From: Siphlonurus alternatus
Taxonomy: Eukaryota; Arthropoda; Insecta; Ephemeroptera; Siphlonuridae
DNA: 64,000 nucleotides
Direction of reading: 5' to 3'
Assembly: GCA_949825025.1 (NCBI GenBank)
Contig: OX463778.1
Coordinates: 20,304,196 to 20,368,195 of the forward strand
Below are positions 49,283 to 62,786 of the stretch, piece by piece. The notes under the pieces were generated by a model, which saw only the letters and a program-made list of their open reading frames with translations, had not been told where the DNA came from and did not search any database. The first letter of the stretch is position 1; each line of letters opens with the position of its first letter. The translations under genes and the position numbers were made by a program.

Positions 49283-51098
49283 ATTGCTGTAATGTTTTAC
49301 TTTGCCTTTTGCTCCATGTCATTCGTTGTGATGTAGAAATCAACGCCATTAAGCTCTCAAAAGTTGACGCCTGCAACGCTTTGATCTTGCCGCACCAACG
49401 CTTGTGCTTGAGATTGCCTTCATGAATGCTATAGTCAAATCAGTTTAAAGATCTCTCTGAAAGTAACCGGAAATGCGAGGTTTTTGTACGAGAATTTTGA
49501 ATTTTAATATGGAAATTTTAATATTATTTCAATTACTTCTAATGGCTTTTGGAATATCAAATTAGTTTACACATCGAAGAGGTTCAAGTGTTTATCATCA
49601 AGATTTTCGTCCTATAAGCAACCGTATTCGTTTTTCTTTTTTCTCAGTAATTAAATATACTAGAAGTTATTAAATTGAAAACACCTCTTACCCCCACTTT
49701 CATTTATGGAAGTTCTGATTTTTCTCTAAATCGGCAAAACAACCATTTTAGTTTCATAATTATTATTTCATTATGTACAGGTATATATTTTTGTATAGGT
49801 TTAGATATATTATATGACAGCGAAAACACCACAAAATCAGCTGATTTCAAGTCTCTACTAGTCGTGTAATTTTGTTATGGTTTGATACAGATATATGAAA
49901 CGATTTATTTTGAAAATTTTAAATTAATTTAATAACTAAATATCGTGACTAATTACTGGGCACCATTTCTATTTCATTAGCTAGCCAAATTCAATATCAT
50001 TAAATAGATTTGAAGTACTATACTTTATTATTTACTAACATTTTAGACCTCGCTTTTTATAACAAAAAATTTAGAAAATGCAAGTTAAAATAAAATTGAA
50101 ATATTGACAGTAACAGCTATGTGTGATAATTTGAATATTTTAAATTTCGAATACGCGTACTTATTTTTTTCAATTTCCTGTACGTCTCCGGCTGTCCCAG
50201 TGATGACACTTGACAGGTAAACTGACAAAGGTCTAAACACATCAAAGAAGAATGGAAACCTGGGGGTCATTGCTCGGAATCTCTATATAAAGTAGGTGTT
50301 ATAGTCATGTGGAATTTTATAACGTTATAATTTAATACGTAAGATGAATAATAATGAAATTTGATAAGATATCAAGACTATAAAACATGATAAATTGACT
50401 TTAAAAGTCTTAGATTATTACACATCAATGAATGGACTATAAAATTATTTCATAAATTTGTATTATCTCTTCCAGATTTTTTTGAAAAATATTCAACTTT
50501 AAGAAATGCCATAGTATAGTTATTACATTTATCAGTGTTTTAAGAACAATGGATATTTTATTTTAATAAAAATATTCCAACACGAAACATTTAATTATAA
50601 AGTCGAAAGTGTTACTAGTTACTACGTATTTAAATATCATATATTGTAATACTTTTTAATTTTTTTCCAAAAAAGGTGTGCCAAAATATTATAAGGTAGG
50701 ATTTAAAGGATTAAATAATTAATACAGGTGTAGAATATTTCATTCACTAATTAGAATCATTAACTATTATACTTGAATAATTAATGTATAATAAAGTTTT
50801 CAAACTAATTATACAACTTTAAATACTAATGTGAATTGTTGAAAAGCTATTAATTAAAAGCTTAGAATAAATTATTTCAACACCAAAATTTGTATAATTC
50901 CAACTTTATGCAAGAAAATTTATAAGTATTACGTTCCTTTACATGCATACGTATTTTCTCATATATTTCTTTAATATGTTTGATTTGTAACATGATTATA
51001 CAAAAATAATCATTAATAGATTTTAGTATGTCATGCGGAAGGTAATATTTGTAATATTTTATAAAAGAATACTTTTTTTCAAATAAAGAGATATAAGT
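49283..51098. other. AT-rich spacer
   Basis: No gene supported. A patch at 49340-49440 of higher GC is unrecognised. Confidence 0.45.
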
Positions 51099-51465
51099 TT
51101 AAGGTAGAGATAATACGGATCAGCTGGCTCAATGCTAAAAAAATCCCATTCATAAATATTATGAAAAAATAAAAATGTTCTCCTCTATTTCCCCTATCAG
51201 TAGGTAAAATATCAAGTATACAAAAACGAGCTAGTTTTCGAGTAATTAATTTTTAAAGTTCTCTAATTTAACAAGGGGATGGAACTTACATGTTAAATTA
51301 GTCAATTTTTAAAATTAATAACTTGAAAACTAGCTCGTTTTCGTATACCTGATATTTTCTTACTGATAGGGGATGTAGAGGAGAACATTTTAAATTTTTT
51401 CATAATTTTTATGAATGGGATTTTTTTAGCATTGGGCCAGATGATCCGTGTTATCTCTACCTTAA
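51099..51465. mobile_element. TTAA foldback element, GGTAGAGATAA ends
   Basis: TTAAGGTAGAGATAATACGG at the left and inverted CGTGTTATCTCTACCTTAA at the right, 367 bp. Nearly the whole element pairs: CCCATTCATAAA, TTCTCCTC, CCCCTATCAGTA and AACGAGCTAGTTTTC occur in both arms. TTAA at both borders. A half copy lies inside the hAT element at 8386. Confidence 0.85.
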
Positions 51466-51675
51466 GAAGAAAATAAAATTGTTTACATACAAGCGCGCGA
51501 ACCAATTAAAAGATCCAAAAGATAAATTGTTGACAAAATGAGTAAAAAGCAATTATAAAGAGTTTAGATAAGTTTATTACCGTGTCAGCTCTTGTCATTA
51601 GAAATAAAAATTGCAGTCTGGTGTCAAATAAAAGTTTCATCGATGAAATTTTCTCTGCTGGTATTTTTAAAGAAT
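51466..51675. other. short spacer
   Basis: Nothing recognised. Confidence 0.4.
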
Positions 51676-51805
51676 ATGCAGAGTCGTCGCCTCGGAAAAT
51701 TTCCCTTTGCGGCCTTGGTAATTACTATGTCTTGTAAGAAAAACACAGAGCATGGTGATTAACAAGGCTGCAAGTGGAAAATTTTCCGAAGCGATGAGTA
51801 TACAT
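51676..51805. mobile_element. foldback MITE family B, copy 5
   Basis: ATGCAGAGTCGTCGCCTCGG at the left, CGAAGCGATGAGTATACAT at the right. Internal CCTTTGCGGCCTTGG and GATTAACAAGGCTGCAAGTG are as in the other copies. Confidence 0.8.
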
Positions 51806-52533
51806 AACAGCCATATGACACGGGGAATATGCATACGTGTAAATAAAAAAAAAATATATATATATATATCACCATAAAAACTCCTATGGTTTCTAGCATG
51901 CAAACTTATAATATAATTTTTTTTTTTCTTATTAATATGAAGCAGTTCAAAATATTGCCACCAGGTTCTCTACTGAGCTTTTTGCTTAAATAGTTGAAAT
52001 TCTCTTTTTATATAACGCCCCTAGTGGCAAATTTCAACATTATGGAAATTATCACCACCACTCGCTTGCCTTCATAACTACCCTCCCCCCCCTCATCCCC
52101 AAGCATCCTCTATATTGTTATTACCACACAGTTGAATACAAAACAGTTGCACGGTCTTGTTGGTTTAATATATGATAATTTTGATTAATTTATTGTCTAA
52201 TATGACTACTGAATAATATTAATTCTCCTTGCTATCATAAAATAAAGCAGCATACAACATTGAAAATTTTAGTAGAAATTTATTTAATTTTTAGTGAAAT
52301 TTATTCTTTGATCTTTATTTTTATATTATGTATAAGGTATTTAATATCTCAAAGCATAATAATTAGATGAGGAAAAAAATAATGAAAATATAAAGCTTGT
52401 TTTAAATTTGAACAATGTTTCTTATCATACCATTGGTCTTCTTTAAGATTTTTTTAAAACTAAAATTAGATCGCATTAAAAAATTTGCTGATGAAAGAAT
52501 AGTATAATATATAGAAAGCAAAAACTAAAAGCA
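51806..52533. other. AT-rich spacer
   Basis: No gene supported. Confidence 0.45.

Positions 52534-53138
<605 letters not shown>

Positions 53139-53176
<38 letters not shown>
53139..53176. repeat. poly(A) tract
   Basis: A run of about 38 A. It could be the tail of a retrocopy ending at 53138, but no parent sequence is recognisable. Confidence 0.9.
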
Positions 53177-53177
<1 letters not shown>

Positions 53178-53263
53178 CAATTTTTCAATTGGAACGTACA
53201 CAACGTTTAATTTAAAAAAATGAAAAGAGCAAACTAGATATCCAACTATAAAAATTGTATCGG

Positions 53264-53405
53264 TATTACACGATACAAATTTTCTAATTATTGTATACAA
53301 TTTTTCGTTACAAGAAAACTTAATCTCCATTTGTTTATATGGAGAGGACATTTTCTTGCAAGAAAAATGGTATACAATAATCAGAAGAAGTGTATCGTGT
53401 AATAT
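53264..53405. mobile_element. foldback element, TATTACACGATAC ends
   Basis: TATTACACGATACA and TAATTATTGTATACAATTTT at the left pair with GGTATACAATAATCAG and TGTATCGTGTAATA at the right, 142 bp, loop around CTCCATTTGTTTATATGGAG. Confidence 0.7.
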
Positions 53406-53882
53406 AGGCTTAATAGATTAATGACAGTAAAGAAGAAATATTCATTCATTTTAATACTTTTTTTTATTAAAGTTTTTTTTATAAGCGTTATACAAGTACA
53501 GTCCAATTTAACCAAGGCCCTAAAGAAAATCCTTATCCATTGGAACTGAAAATACATCCACTCCAACCAATTTGTGTATTACTAGTAGCTATTCCGTTTG
53601 TTAATATTAAAAATTATTTTTTCAGTACGAAGCAAACATGATGCAAGTTAATTTTGGAATATTTTGAAAAACTAAATCACTATGTAATTCAGAAACTTGA
53701 TACGCTACTTATACTTAAAGTTAGTTTCTTATATTTTGTAAATAGACAACAACTTTTACCCCAAATGTTATACGTTTATTTCACCAATATCTGTATAAAA
53801 AGTCAAAACTATTTTTTAAATTGATCTATTTCCAGTATTTTTTTAAGTACTTTAAATTTTTTCAGCTGCAACTATACAAAAC
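53406..53882. other. short AT-rich spacer
   Basis: Nothing recognised. Confidence 0.4.
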
Positions 53883-54209
53883 TACAATGGACAATTTGCA
53901 TGACATTTTTTTATTACAGAAATGGATAGAGGGTACCAAATTATGCTACTCTGAATTTTTTCAGATTTTTTTGAGAGCGGGAACTATTTTTAAAAAATTA
54001 TTGAAAGTCAGTTTTATGACGTCACGGGCGTTTAGCGCCTATCCTTTTCTTAAGGACAGACTCCTCGTGACGTCATAAAATCGACTTTCAATAATTTTTT
54101 AAAAATAGTTCCCGGTCTCTAAAAAATCTGAAAAAATTCAGAGTAGCATAACTTTGCACCCTCTATCCATTTCTGCAATAAAAAAATGTCATGCAAATTG
54201 TCCATTGTA
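53883..54209. mobile_element. foldback family C, copy 3 (TA-flanked)
   Basis: The best-preserved member: TA-CAATGGACAATTTGCATGA at the left and inverted TCATGCAAATTGTCCATTG-TA at the right, so the TA duplication and 12 terminal bases are exact. Arms then continue ATTGCAGAAATGG, AGGGTACCAAA, GGGAACTATTTTTAAA and TTGAAAGTC. The loop holds inverted GTGACGTCATAAAA and TTTTATGACGTCAC. TA flanks suggest a Tc1/mariner-type or related non-autonomous element. Confidence 0.88.
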
Positions 54210-56060
54210 AACTATGCAGTTTATAATTTTAATTTATGCATTATACATAAAATGCATCACAAAAGTTTTGAGTGTTAATCAAATGTACTGCATTTTTTTC
54301 ATTGTCTCTTACAATATTGCAACAATGGTAATAAATGCAATTTTCTGCAGCTGCACTCACTCGAGTTCTCATTTATTACGCTGAATACATTCATTTAGTA
54401 GTCACAGTTATTGTTGTTCATATATAGAAAATGTTAATTAAAATAAAATTATTTTGTAGTAATTTATTACAATGTTTTATGTATAGAGGTAACCAATTAT
54501 ATTATAAAAAAAATATAGTATGAAAAACAGCTAATGATATCATAGAGAAATATAATATTAAAATGTATGAGTCTTTTTTGTGATATAATTTAATTATATT
54601 TATTATTAAGTATGTTGAATCATTAGATATTATTATATTTACTATACATTTTATTACTAATTAAAATATAAACTATTAAAATTTATTATAATTATCTTTA
54701 AAATACAAAAAAAAGCTGTCATATAAAATAATTTTATATTAATTAACAGAATTGTAATTAAAATGGAAATCATAATGACGCATGAACTTTTTTACACCTA
54801 ACATTTTTTTTTACATTCACATCTTTTCCCTATAAAATGCTATTTTTTATTAGTTTCAACGTTTGCCACGAGAGGCTCTGAGGGTAGTTTTGTAAAGGAG
54901 ATACTGCAAGGCTGTAGAGAAAACGCAACATGCCAGAATTACAGGCCCCGTAATTTCCTTTGGGAGATATGGGACTCTTTCTTATTCCTCAGAGATATGG
55001 TAACCTTCGTCCACTCTCGTTGTCCCAAATCTACAACAACAACATTGTTGTACTTGTAACACAAACACAATTCTTTCAAACAATGTAAATACTTTACAGA
55101 GATAAAGAAAAGAAAAAGTTTATTTATTTTAAAGATTAAAAACGTGATGTGAGATTGTTAAAATTATTTTATATTTCATTTTTTTTTCTCTTTTATTTTC
55201 AAAATTTTAATAATATTTACTCCTTCGTATGTAAATATAACAATGAAAATGTACCTTTGTAAAAAAAAATTTAACCTGGATGAACTTTCTAGGGTAGAGG
55301 ATTTGTAAATTCCTTTGATAAAAAAAAATAAAACAACAAAGATATTCATAGTAAAAATGGTAGAAAGAAAATTACGTTTGGTAATTTTAAATATGAATAT
55401 ATTATATAGTATAGATTAATTTAAATTGGATTATATTATAAAAAGGATAAATAAAATATAATTATAATGATGTTTTTTTATAAGTATTGGATTAAAATAA
55501 ATAGTTGATTTTTTTTATAATTTTATTATGTACTTGTTCGAAATTTCATTTACATTATAATGATATAAAATTTTAATATTGAAGTAGATGTTGAAGTTTC
55601 ATAGATCTTGTTAGATAATTATTCAAATTATAATTAAAAAAGCAAGAAAAAAACATTGGAAAATTGCTTTTTTAATTTAACTACATCTTTTACTATACTT
55701 TTTATACATATCAAAGTTATAATTTAATTACATTATAAAATAAGATAATAAATATTACATTATTTAATGTAAATAATTTTTTTATGACAAGTAATGAGGT
55801 CATGTTGGTCACCACATTGAAGTAACAAATGACTATTACAACAATATATACATAACAATATGTTTAAAATATATAACAATGGTTCAAGAACCGTGAAATT
55901 GGCTTCACTATTGCATTCTAACACTTGCATAAAACTTTTTTTAAAACTACAATAAATATAATTTAAGTGAATAACTTGGATACAAACCAAATTGTTTTAC
56001 ATAAAGTTTAAAATACAAGGTTGTTTGTATTCAAAGGAAAGTTATACACAACATACATTA
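54210..56060. other. AT-rich spacer
   Basis: A less AT-rich patch at 54860-55040 contains no family match. No gene supported. Confidence 0.45.
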
Positions 56061-56280
56061 TATACAGTCAAATTAATTTTATATTCCCTCCGGAAGAAGC
56101 CGGAAGTGTGAATTTTGTCACTATTCTATTTGTAATTACGCATTGAAATTTTGCAAAGAGTTTTGCAGTACATTTAATGAAATATATGTGAAATTGCAAT
56201 ACTGAAAGAAGAATAGGAAAGTCAAAAACCTTACACTTCCGGCTACTTCCGGAGGGAATACAATGTAAATTTGACTATAT
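56061..56280. mobile_element. foldback element, CTCCGGAAG arms
   Basis: TATACAGTCAAATT…ATTCCCTCCGGAAGAAGCC at the left pair with GGCTACTTCCGGAGGGAAT…AATTTGACTATAT at the right, 220 bp. TA at both ends. Single copy in the window. Confidence 0.75.
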
Positions 56281-57815
56281 ATAGTCACTTAAATGTGATA
56301 ATGTTGAGATACGAAATGGAGGAGCGTTTTGTCAATCCTTTCTCTTCAGGCTCATGTTTTACATCTGTGATGACTTTGAGTCCGACCTTGTCCATTTGAC
56401 ATGCTACTAATTTGATAACATTCAAAACCCGCTTTTGAGATCTCAAAACAAATTAATTAAAAAAGTAAACGCCTGTGGTTTTTAATAAATAGGCAACCCT
56501 TCGTACATAAATGCTCAACTGGTTGCATAATTAACAAGGGGCGTATTGAAAATTCGCAGAGAGGAAAACATCCTTTTACGTCACTCTGTGAGAAAAATTA
56601 ATTTTTTCATATAAAACTTGAAGCAAGTATTTGTAACTGTGCAAGGTGGAAATTAAACATAGCAATGGATAACTCTGCAGTTCTGTAATATTTTAAAAAG
56701 AAAATTTATATTTAACAAATTTGTTATAATGTCGAGCGTGCTGAGCGTATTGCACTACTGTAAGCTCAGTTTAAAAACGAATATTTTAATTTCTAATAGA
56801 AGAACAGCAAAAGAGAATTTTTTAAAAGTGTATTTATATTTGTAAAATTTTATATACGAATTGTATTTAATAATAAATTGATTGTGATATTTTGATTCAT
56901 ATTATAATGAATATAATATAAAACCTCATAAAAATATCCTTATAATATAAACGTAAATTTTTTTATAATACCACTTCTTGTAAGTAAATTGTTTCGAAAA
57001 TAATTCATTAGAAAATCTTAGTAATTAAAATTAACTTAATTAACAAAAATTAAATTTTATTTTCAATTATTTTTCTTAAAACAAAATATTGCAATGAGAA
57101 GATGATACCATGTAAATAAAGTAATTTTTTAACACAATTAAATAAATATAAATCTACTCGAAGATACACAAAACAAAATAAATGTACTTATGCAATAATA
57201 CCTTATTGTAATCTAAATATAGATCCGTATAACAATAGACTTACTTAAAGGATTACATATCCTTGTATGTAATAATTCTACTATGTATGCATTTAAAATA
57301 CCCATAGGAGTTAATTCAGATTGTGCAGTTGTATACGAAGAAGGAATTGTAAGCATTATTGTCCTGAGGTAAATAGCTGCAATTTCCTCACAGTCTAGCA
57401 TGGCTTACTCAGCAAAGCAATAGTACCTATCTATATTACAGTAATAAGTGCCTTAGAGTCTTACAATCTTGCAAACGTTGGATTTAGACATTCTCTGAAA
57501 CATTGATGACATTGTATGTACTGCATGTAATATTTGGAACTTTTTATAATTTCGATCGCGTAGAAGTGAACTTTGTGTTTTTTGTTGCTGTTGTATTAAA
57601 AGAAAATAAATTCTTATATAAGTCAGTAGGACTTACCTCATAAAACATCTTAATCGAATATTATTACTCAGTAATCAACGCTATTTTGTGTGGATCAGAA
57701 AAACTAACTAAAATCATAACAAATGAAGTGCGAAAATATAATTATGGCATATTTTGATAGGAAACCTTGATTTCTGTATACTCGACTACAGATTTATTTG
57801 AAATTTTGATACCTA
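56281..57815. other. AT-rich spacer
   Basis: No gene supported. A short GTCGAGCGTGCTGAGCG word near 56732 resembles the 5S-headed SINE start but nothing after it matches. Confidence 0.45.
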
Positions 57816-57937
57816 CTAGCTATCATGCTGAAAAAACTATGACGTCATAGTCATGCAAATATGGAAGTATAGAAAAAATACTTGCATAACTATGACGTTA
57901 CAGCTTCTTGTAGCATGATTTTGAGGGCTAAAAATAG
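57816..57937. mobile_element. foldback family D, third copy
   Basis: ACTATGACGTCATAGTCATG faces GCATAACTATGACGTTACAG, and ATCATGCT/AGCATGAT form the outer arms. Followed by TTTTGAGGGCTAAAAATAG as in the copy at 32604. Confidence 0.65.
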
Positions 57938-60195
57938 ATCTGACGAAAATTGATAATTCTTAGACTTTTATTTAAATATGCAATAAAATAATTTCATTCA
58001 GGCTCTTCAACAATAATGAGATAGAGATGACATTATTTTTAATTTTTTGTTATAGTTTCAATTCAGACACTAAAGTAATATCAGGTACAAACATGACACT
58101 TATAAAACCTGTTTGACATAAAAAAGAAACTTGTATATTTCAATGTGATTTGAAGGATATTTCTTCTACTCACGTAGCTTGCACCTAGTGAACAGCAATA
58201 TCAGAGAAAACAGAACACAAAGGCAGTCTACATATTGGTGTTGTTGTTCGCGCTAGTAGCGAGGTTGCACGTGTTATAATAGACCCCCCTGAATAGCGCG
58301 CTTCTCTTGTAGATGAAATGAGATCGCCTCAGGGAATGCAGACTTGCTATTCTTCACACAACAGCCTCAGTTTTTTTTTTGTCTAGTATCTGACATCATA
58401 CGGTTTTCAAACTATGTTATATATAAATGTATGGAATACAATCAAATATTACATTTTCCAAATGCTTTCCTAGCAATTTTTAAAACTTTATTTATAGCAA
58501 ATGTGTTCATCATATAATTCCAATATGAAGCAATAAAAATAAAAATCACTATAGTTTAAGGTTCTAAAGTTGCTTGGATTTATAGTGTTAAAAATATAGA
58601 ATTTGAAATTATAATTTTTGGTGCACTCTCATATATATCTAGTATGAAAATAACATATTTTAAAATTTGATTTTTTGAAACAGCTATTACAAATATTACC
58701 AACTACTATTTGTTCTAAAATATTTCCATTAATAATAATTTAAGCTTTCAATTAAACTGGCTCATTTTAAATAAAATAATTATGCAGTAACATTAAATTA
58801 ATAATAAAACTCAAGAATTAATATGCATCGAATTGACAGAAAAAAATTGGTATTTCTCAATTGAAATAATATGTTACAATTATGCAAGTATATAAAAATT
58901 ACAAATGAAAAAAATGAATCATAGGTCAAATTCAGTTGATAATTAGTTTATGATTGCACAGGAGAGAGAAGAGAGAGAGAGAGAGAGAGAGGGAGAAGAG
59001 AGAAAGAGGGATTTTATGAAAGGTCAGATTCTTAATTAGTGTTTTAAAACTGAAACACGAATTCACGAGAGAGAAAATGAAGGGGTGGTTTTGGTGGGTG
59101 GCTTAACGGACGGTGTATGATACGGAGGGGGTTAAAAATGTCGAGTAGCAGGTTTTAAATTTCCTCATTAAATCGCAAACATAAGTTTTCTTCCCTTAAA
59201 AAGTTGGTACAAAAAAATATTTCTACCTTTAAATTTACCGTTGCATATTCATGACGAGTAGCAGGCTCTTCGTTTATTCTTCTCCCCAAGTTTTCTTCGT
59301 ATCTAATAATAAGAAGTTTAAGACTTGCTAAAAATACTACCTTGCAACGTACGTGTACGTTAAACTAAGAACGTATATACTTACTATGTTAGATAGCAAA
59401 ATTTTACGATACTAAATTAAAATATATTTTATTTAAAATAAATATATTTTCTATTCAGAAAAGTAATTAAGTTAAATTCGATTGTTCAATTTAATCGATA
59501 AGGGACGATTGAAGATTCCCTAATGACCTCAGTTGTGGTAAAGGTGGATTTTCATTGGTCCAGAAAAAAGACTCAGAAGACTTGCAAGTCACGTAGCAAA
59601 ATAAAACGAAATATCCTATCATCAGATCAATTCTCTTTCTTCTTTAGCAAAACTCTATAGGGAATTAGAAACGGATATTTGATGGTTACAACTTAATTTT
59701 TATTTCTAATATCTGCTTTATTTTTAATTAATACAGATATTTGAAATGTAATTAAGTGATATCAAAGAAGATATCTGGTGGTATTACCAAAAAAATAAAA
59801 TACATTAAAATATTATAACAGTAGTTCTTGCATGTTATCTAATATTAAAAAAAAATAAAAATAACACTAAAATGACACGCTGAATTTTATTACATTTCTT
59901 GTTAATTTATTTTGACATTATTTCAATTTTCAATAAAATACACATATGTTATACAGTATACTCCTTTAATAAAAAGGAAATATTTTGCAAATACTCTTAC
60001 TTTAAAATATTATTTTTTTTATGATATTAATAAATATAATATATACGGTATTTAGCAACAATATAATGGTTCTATATTATTTAAGAACTGCCCTTTGGAT
60101 TATACTACAGTGTAAATCAACAATGAACCTTATTTAAAATGGTAGTATTTTGGAACTATAGAAGACTCAATGAGAGTTATATCAAAACTAAAACA
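57938..60195. other. AT-rich spacer
   Basis: Contains a short interrupted GA tract (58970-59008) and no supported gene. Confidence 0.45.
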
Positions 60196-60266
60196 GGTTT
60201 CTTGAATTAGGTTAACGTTAACCATGGTTAGTGAGAAATCTTGTTATCTTCCTTCCTGAATGATGT
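60196..60266. mobile_element. foldback MITE family A, partial copy 5
   Basis: GGTTAACGTTAACCATGG and TTAGTGAGAAATCTTGTTAT, then TCCTTCCTGAAT, resemble the centre and right arm of family A. The left arm is missing or decayed. Confidence 0.5.
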
Positions 60267-61612
60267 CTACAATAAATGTGCTATATTTTCAACACGTTTT
60301 ATAACTTGGTGTTAAAAATAATTTTCATTAAAAGCCTGCTGTTAAGACGGTAATGCAAACTTGGTAAATCGGCTTAACGAGCGATGGATGTGAGCGGTGA
60401 TGCAAAAAATAGATGCTGTAAATTACTTTTCGTTAATCAAAATCAGCAAGTAAATTACATTACTTTCTGTATTAAAATAACGTTGAAATTTTATTTTTAA
60501 GTAATCCCCTAAAAATTAAAATATTGTTGGAATATATTAAATATAAAACATAAAATTAAAGGAAGCAGTAAATGGTTAATTATTTATATCAAATAAACAT
60601 TTAAAGCTTCTTTCATATAATCACGCCACAACATGCTAAAAAAAAAATCAAGCTCACCTTGATTAAACTGGATTTCCGACATTGTCGTAAACAATTTTCG
60701 TACTATGTGAATGCAATGTAAGGCTAGTATCCTATAAAACTAACTATCTTATAAATATTAATAGTATGAGTTTTGGTTAGCTGTATGAATGAATTTCTCT
60801 CCTAACAGCCCTTCGTTCCTGTCTTTATAGTTTCAACTTTTTATGCTAGACATAATTATTAATTATTATGTATGGGAAATTAAGTAAAACAAAATCTAAA
60901 TTACATTAAAAAAACTATGTCAACTAGCCAATCATGAATAAATTATAATAATGTATAAATATGAGAAAAGGATTCTAAAATTTTCATGCCCAATTCTTTA
61001 CTAAATTCTTGTGAGTAGGCAACCAGAAGTGTTGAATATATTGAAAATAAATTATAGCACAAGGCTTTAAAATATTAACATATGTTTATTAGTGATAAAA
61101 TAATAATTTTATTTGTTAAAACCAGTTGTCAATATAACACGTTATAATATACTCCTAAATTAAAAGAAATTGATACATTTTACTTTAAGTGATTTAAGTT
61201 TAGTTGAACTAGCAAATAAAATGCTCCTTAACTCTTGCCTCATTTACTGACTCTTCAGCTCCTGTAGTTAAAGATTTGAAGATTTGCAATAATTTTTGGG
61301 AAGGTAAGAAGAGTACCTAGTCTATAGCTTTCTCAAAATTTCAAGTTTACCACGCCTCTAGACTGTTTGGTTATGCCTACAAACAGCGGTAAAGTTCGTG
61401 GTATCCCGAGGCGTACATGCCAGACAATATAATTACTAAAATTTTTGTTATTTCTAATAAGAGCTTTTACATAATCTCAAAACGTTGAAAGTAACCTTTA
61501 TGACAAACAATAATTACCTGGTTTTGCATATATATTTTAACAATATTTTTAGCTGTAATATTAATTAGAGAAAAAAATCTTATAAATTCTTAACAATTTC
61601 TTACGATTTTTT
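60267..61612. other. AT-rich spacer
   Basis: No gene supported. Confidence 0.45.
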
Positions 61613-62016
61613 TCTCTTTTTTAAGGGATACACCCCTAAGAGCTTACAGCTCGTGGCGGGGTATTGAGTAATTGAGTAGGGAAAAGGTAGGAAAATTATG
61701 GTAACCACGGCCTGTTATGCGTCCAAACATTCAGTAAGGTGAGACTGTGGGAACCGTGGAAAACCTCAGTCAGGATGGACACTTCTATATACTTTTTCTC
61801 AATGAACCAAAGTGATGTCCAAAGCCTGGAGAACCACACACAAGTGCATCACTATGCGTACTGGGTGGAAAGCGAGACGAATTTATCTAAGAGAGGAATC
61901 AACGTATTAATTTTTACTTGAAACGATCACCCATCCAAGTAATAACCACGCTTGACGTTGCTTGACTTCGGTGATCTAACGAGAACCGATCAATGCACTG
62001 CGCCACGCTCCACCTC
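61613..62016 (-). mobile_element. 5S-headed SINE, copy 4 (full body)
   Basis: Minus strand from 62016: GAGGTGGAGCGTGGCGCAGT, TGCATTGATCGGTTCTCG, GATCACCGAAGTCAAGC, GTCAAGCGTGGTTATT, ACTTGGATGGGTGATCG, the body including CCCAGTACGCATAGTGATGC and CTCCAGGCTTTGGACATC, then CCCCGCCACGAGCTGTAAGC and an A-rich tail. About 400 bp. The 60-codon plus frame here is an artefact. Confidence 0.88.
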
Positions 62017-62734
62017 TTAACTTATTATTAATACTTATAGTAAGATCTGTAAATAAACATTGAAGAATATTAAGCTTATGTGTGTGTAAAGCTTGCTAGA
62101 AACGCCTCATGAATTATGAGTCTAAATATAGTGGGCGCATGTGCAGGCAGCTTCTGTATGTGTCGTGACCTGGGTACCTAACACAACATAGACATTTGTA
62201 AGACGTCTCATGACCATTCATAACTTAACCACCTCACTTATAAGTTCTGTCAGACAATATTAATAAAATATTTTTAAAGGGTTTATATTTTAAACTAGAT
62301 TAAATATGGTTAAAAATAAATAATTTAAACTAGATTAAGACTTTTAAAAAAAAATATATATGTAAAATACTATCTAAAAAGAGGATGATTTTAAAATTAA
62401 CGTCTTTTTCATGGAGGAAGAGAGAAAGAAAAAAAACTTCATTAAGTTTTTATGATTCTCATCCTTAAACAAGAACTTTTTAAATGTTCTTTCTCTTTTT
62501 TTTTCTGTAACTAAATATGAAAATCTTTAAATGTAGGGAAAGAGAAGTGGAAGAGAGAGAGAGAGAAGACTTGGTGCAAGCAAGTTTACTTCACACTCTG
62601 TAAGCCATCTGTCTCGCTTTAATCTTAATTAACATTTCAACATCTTGCCGTGGTGCAGCAACGTTATCAGCTAGCCTCCGCGCTCTTTCTCATCTGTATG
62701 CATATATTCCCTTTTCTCCTCCACCTCCCTCTTC

Positions 62735-62738
<4 letters not shown>
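62017..62738. other. spacer
   Basis: No gene supported; pyrimidine-rich near the end. Confidence 0.4.
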
Positions 62739-62781
<43 letters not shown>

Positions 62782-62786
62782 TCTCT
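62739..62786. repeat. (TC)n microsatellite, short
   Basis: About 39 bases of CT followed by CCCTCTCTCT. Confidence 0.95.

Noticed and set aside
49340..49440. Possible short exon
   Set aside because: A ~35-codon open stretch of higher GC without recognisable motif or splice partners.
56731..56775. Fifth SINE copy
   Set aside because: Only GTCGAGCGTG is shared; the following bases do not match the 5S head or the body.
61921..62016. 5S rRNA gene
   Set aside because: Only part of the 5S sequence is present, it is diverged, and it is fused to a repeated body with a poly(A) end in several copies, so it is a SINE head rather than a 5S gene.
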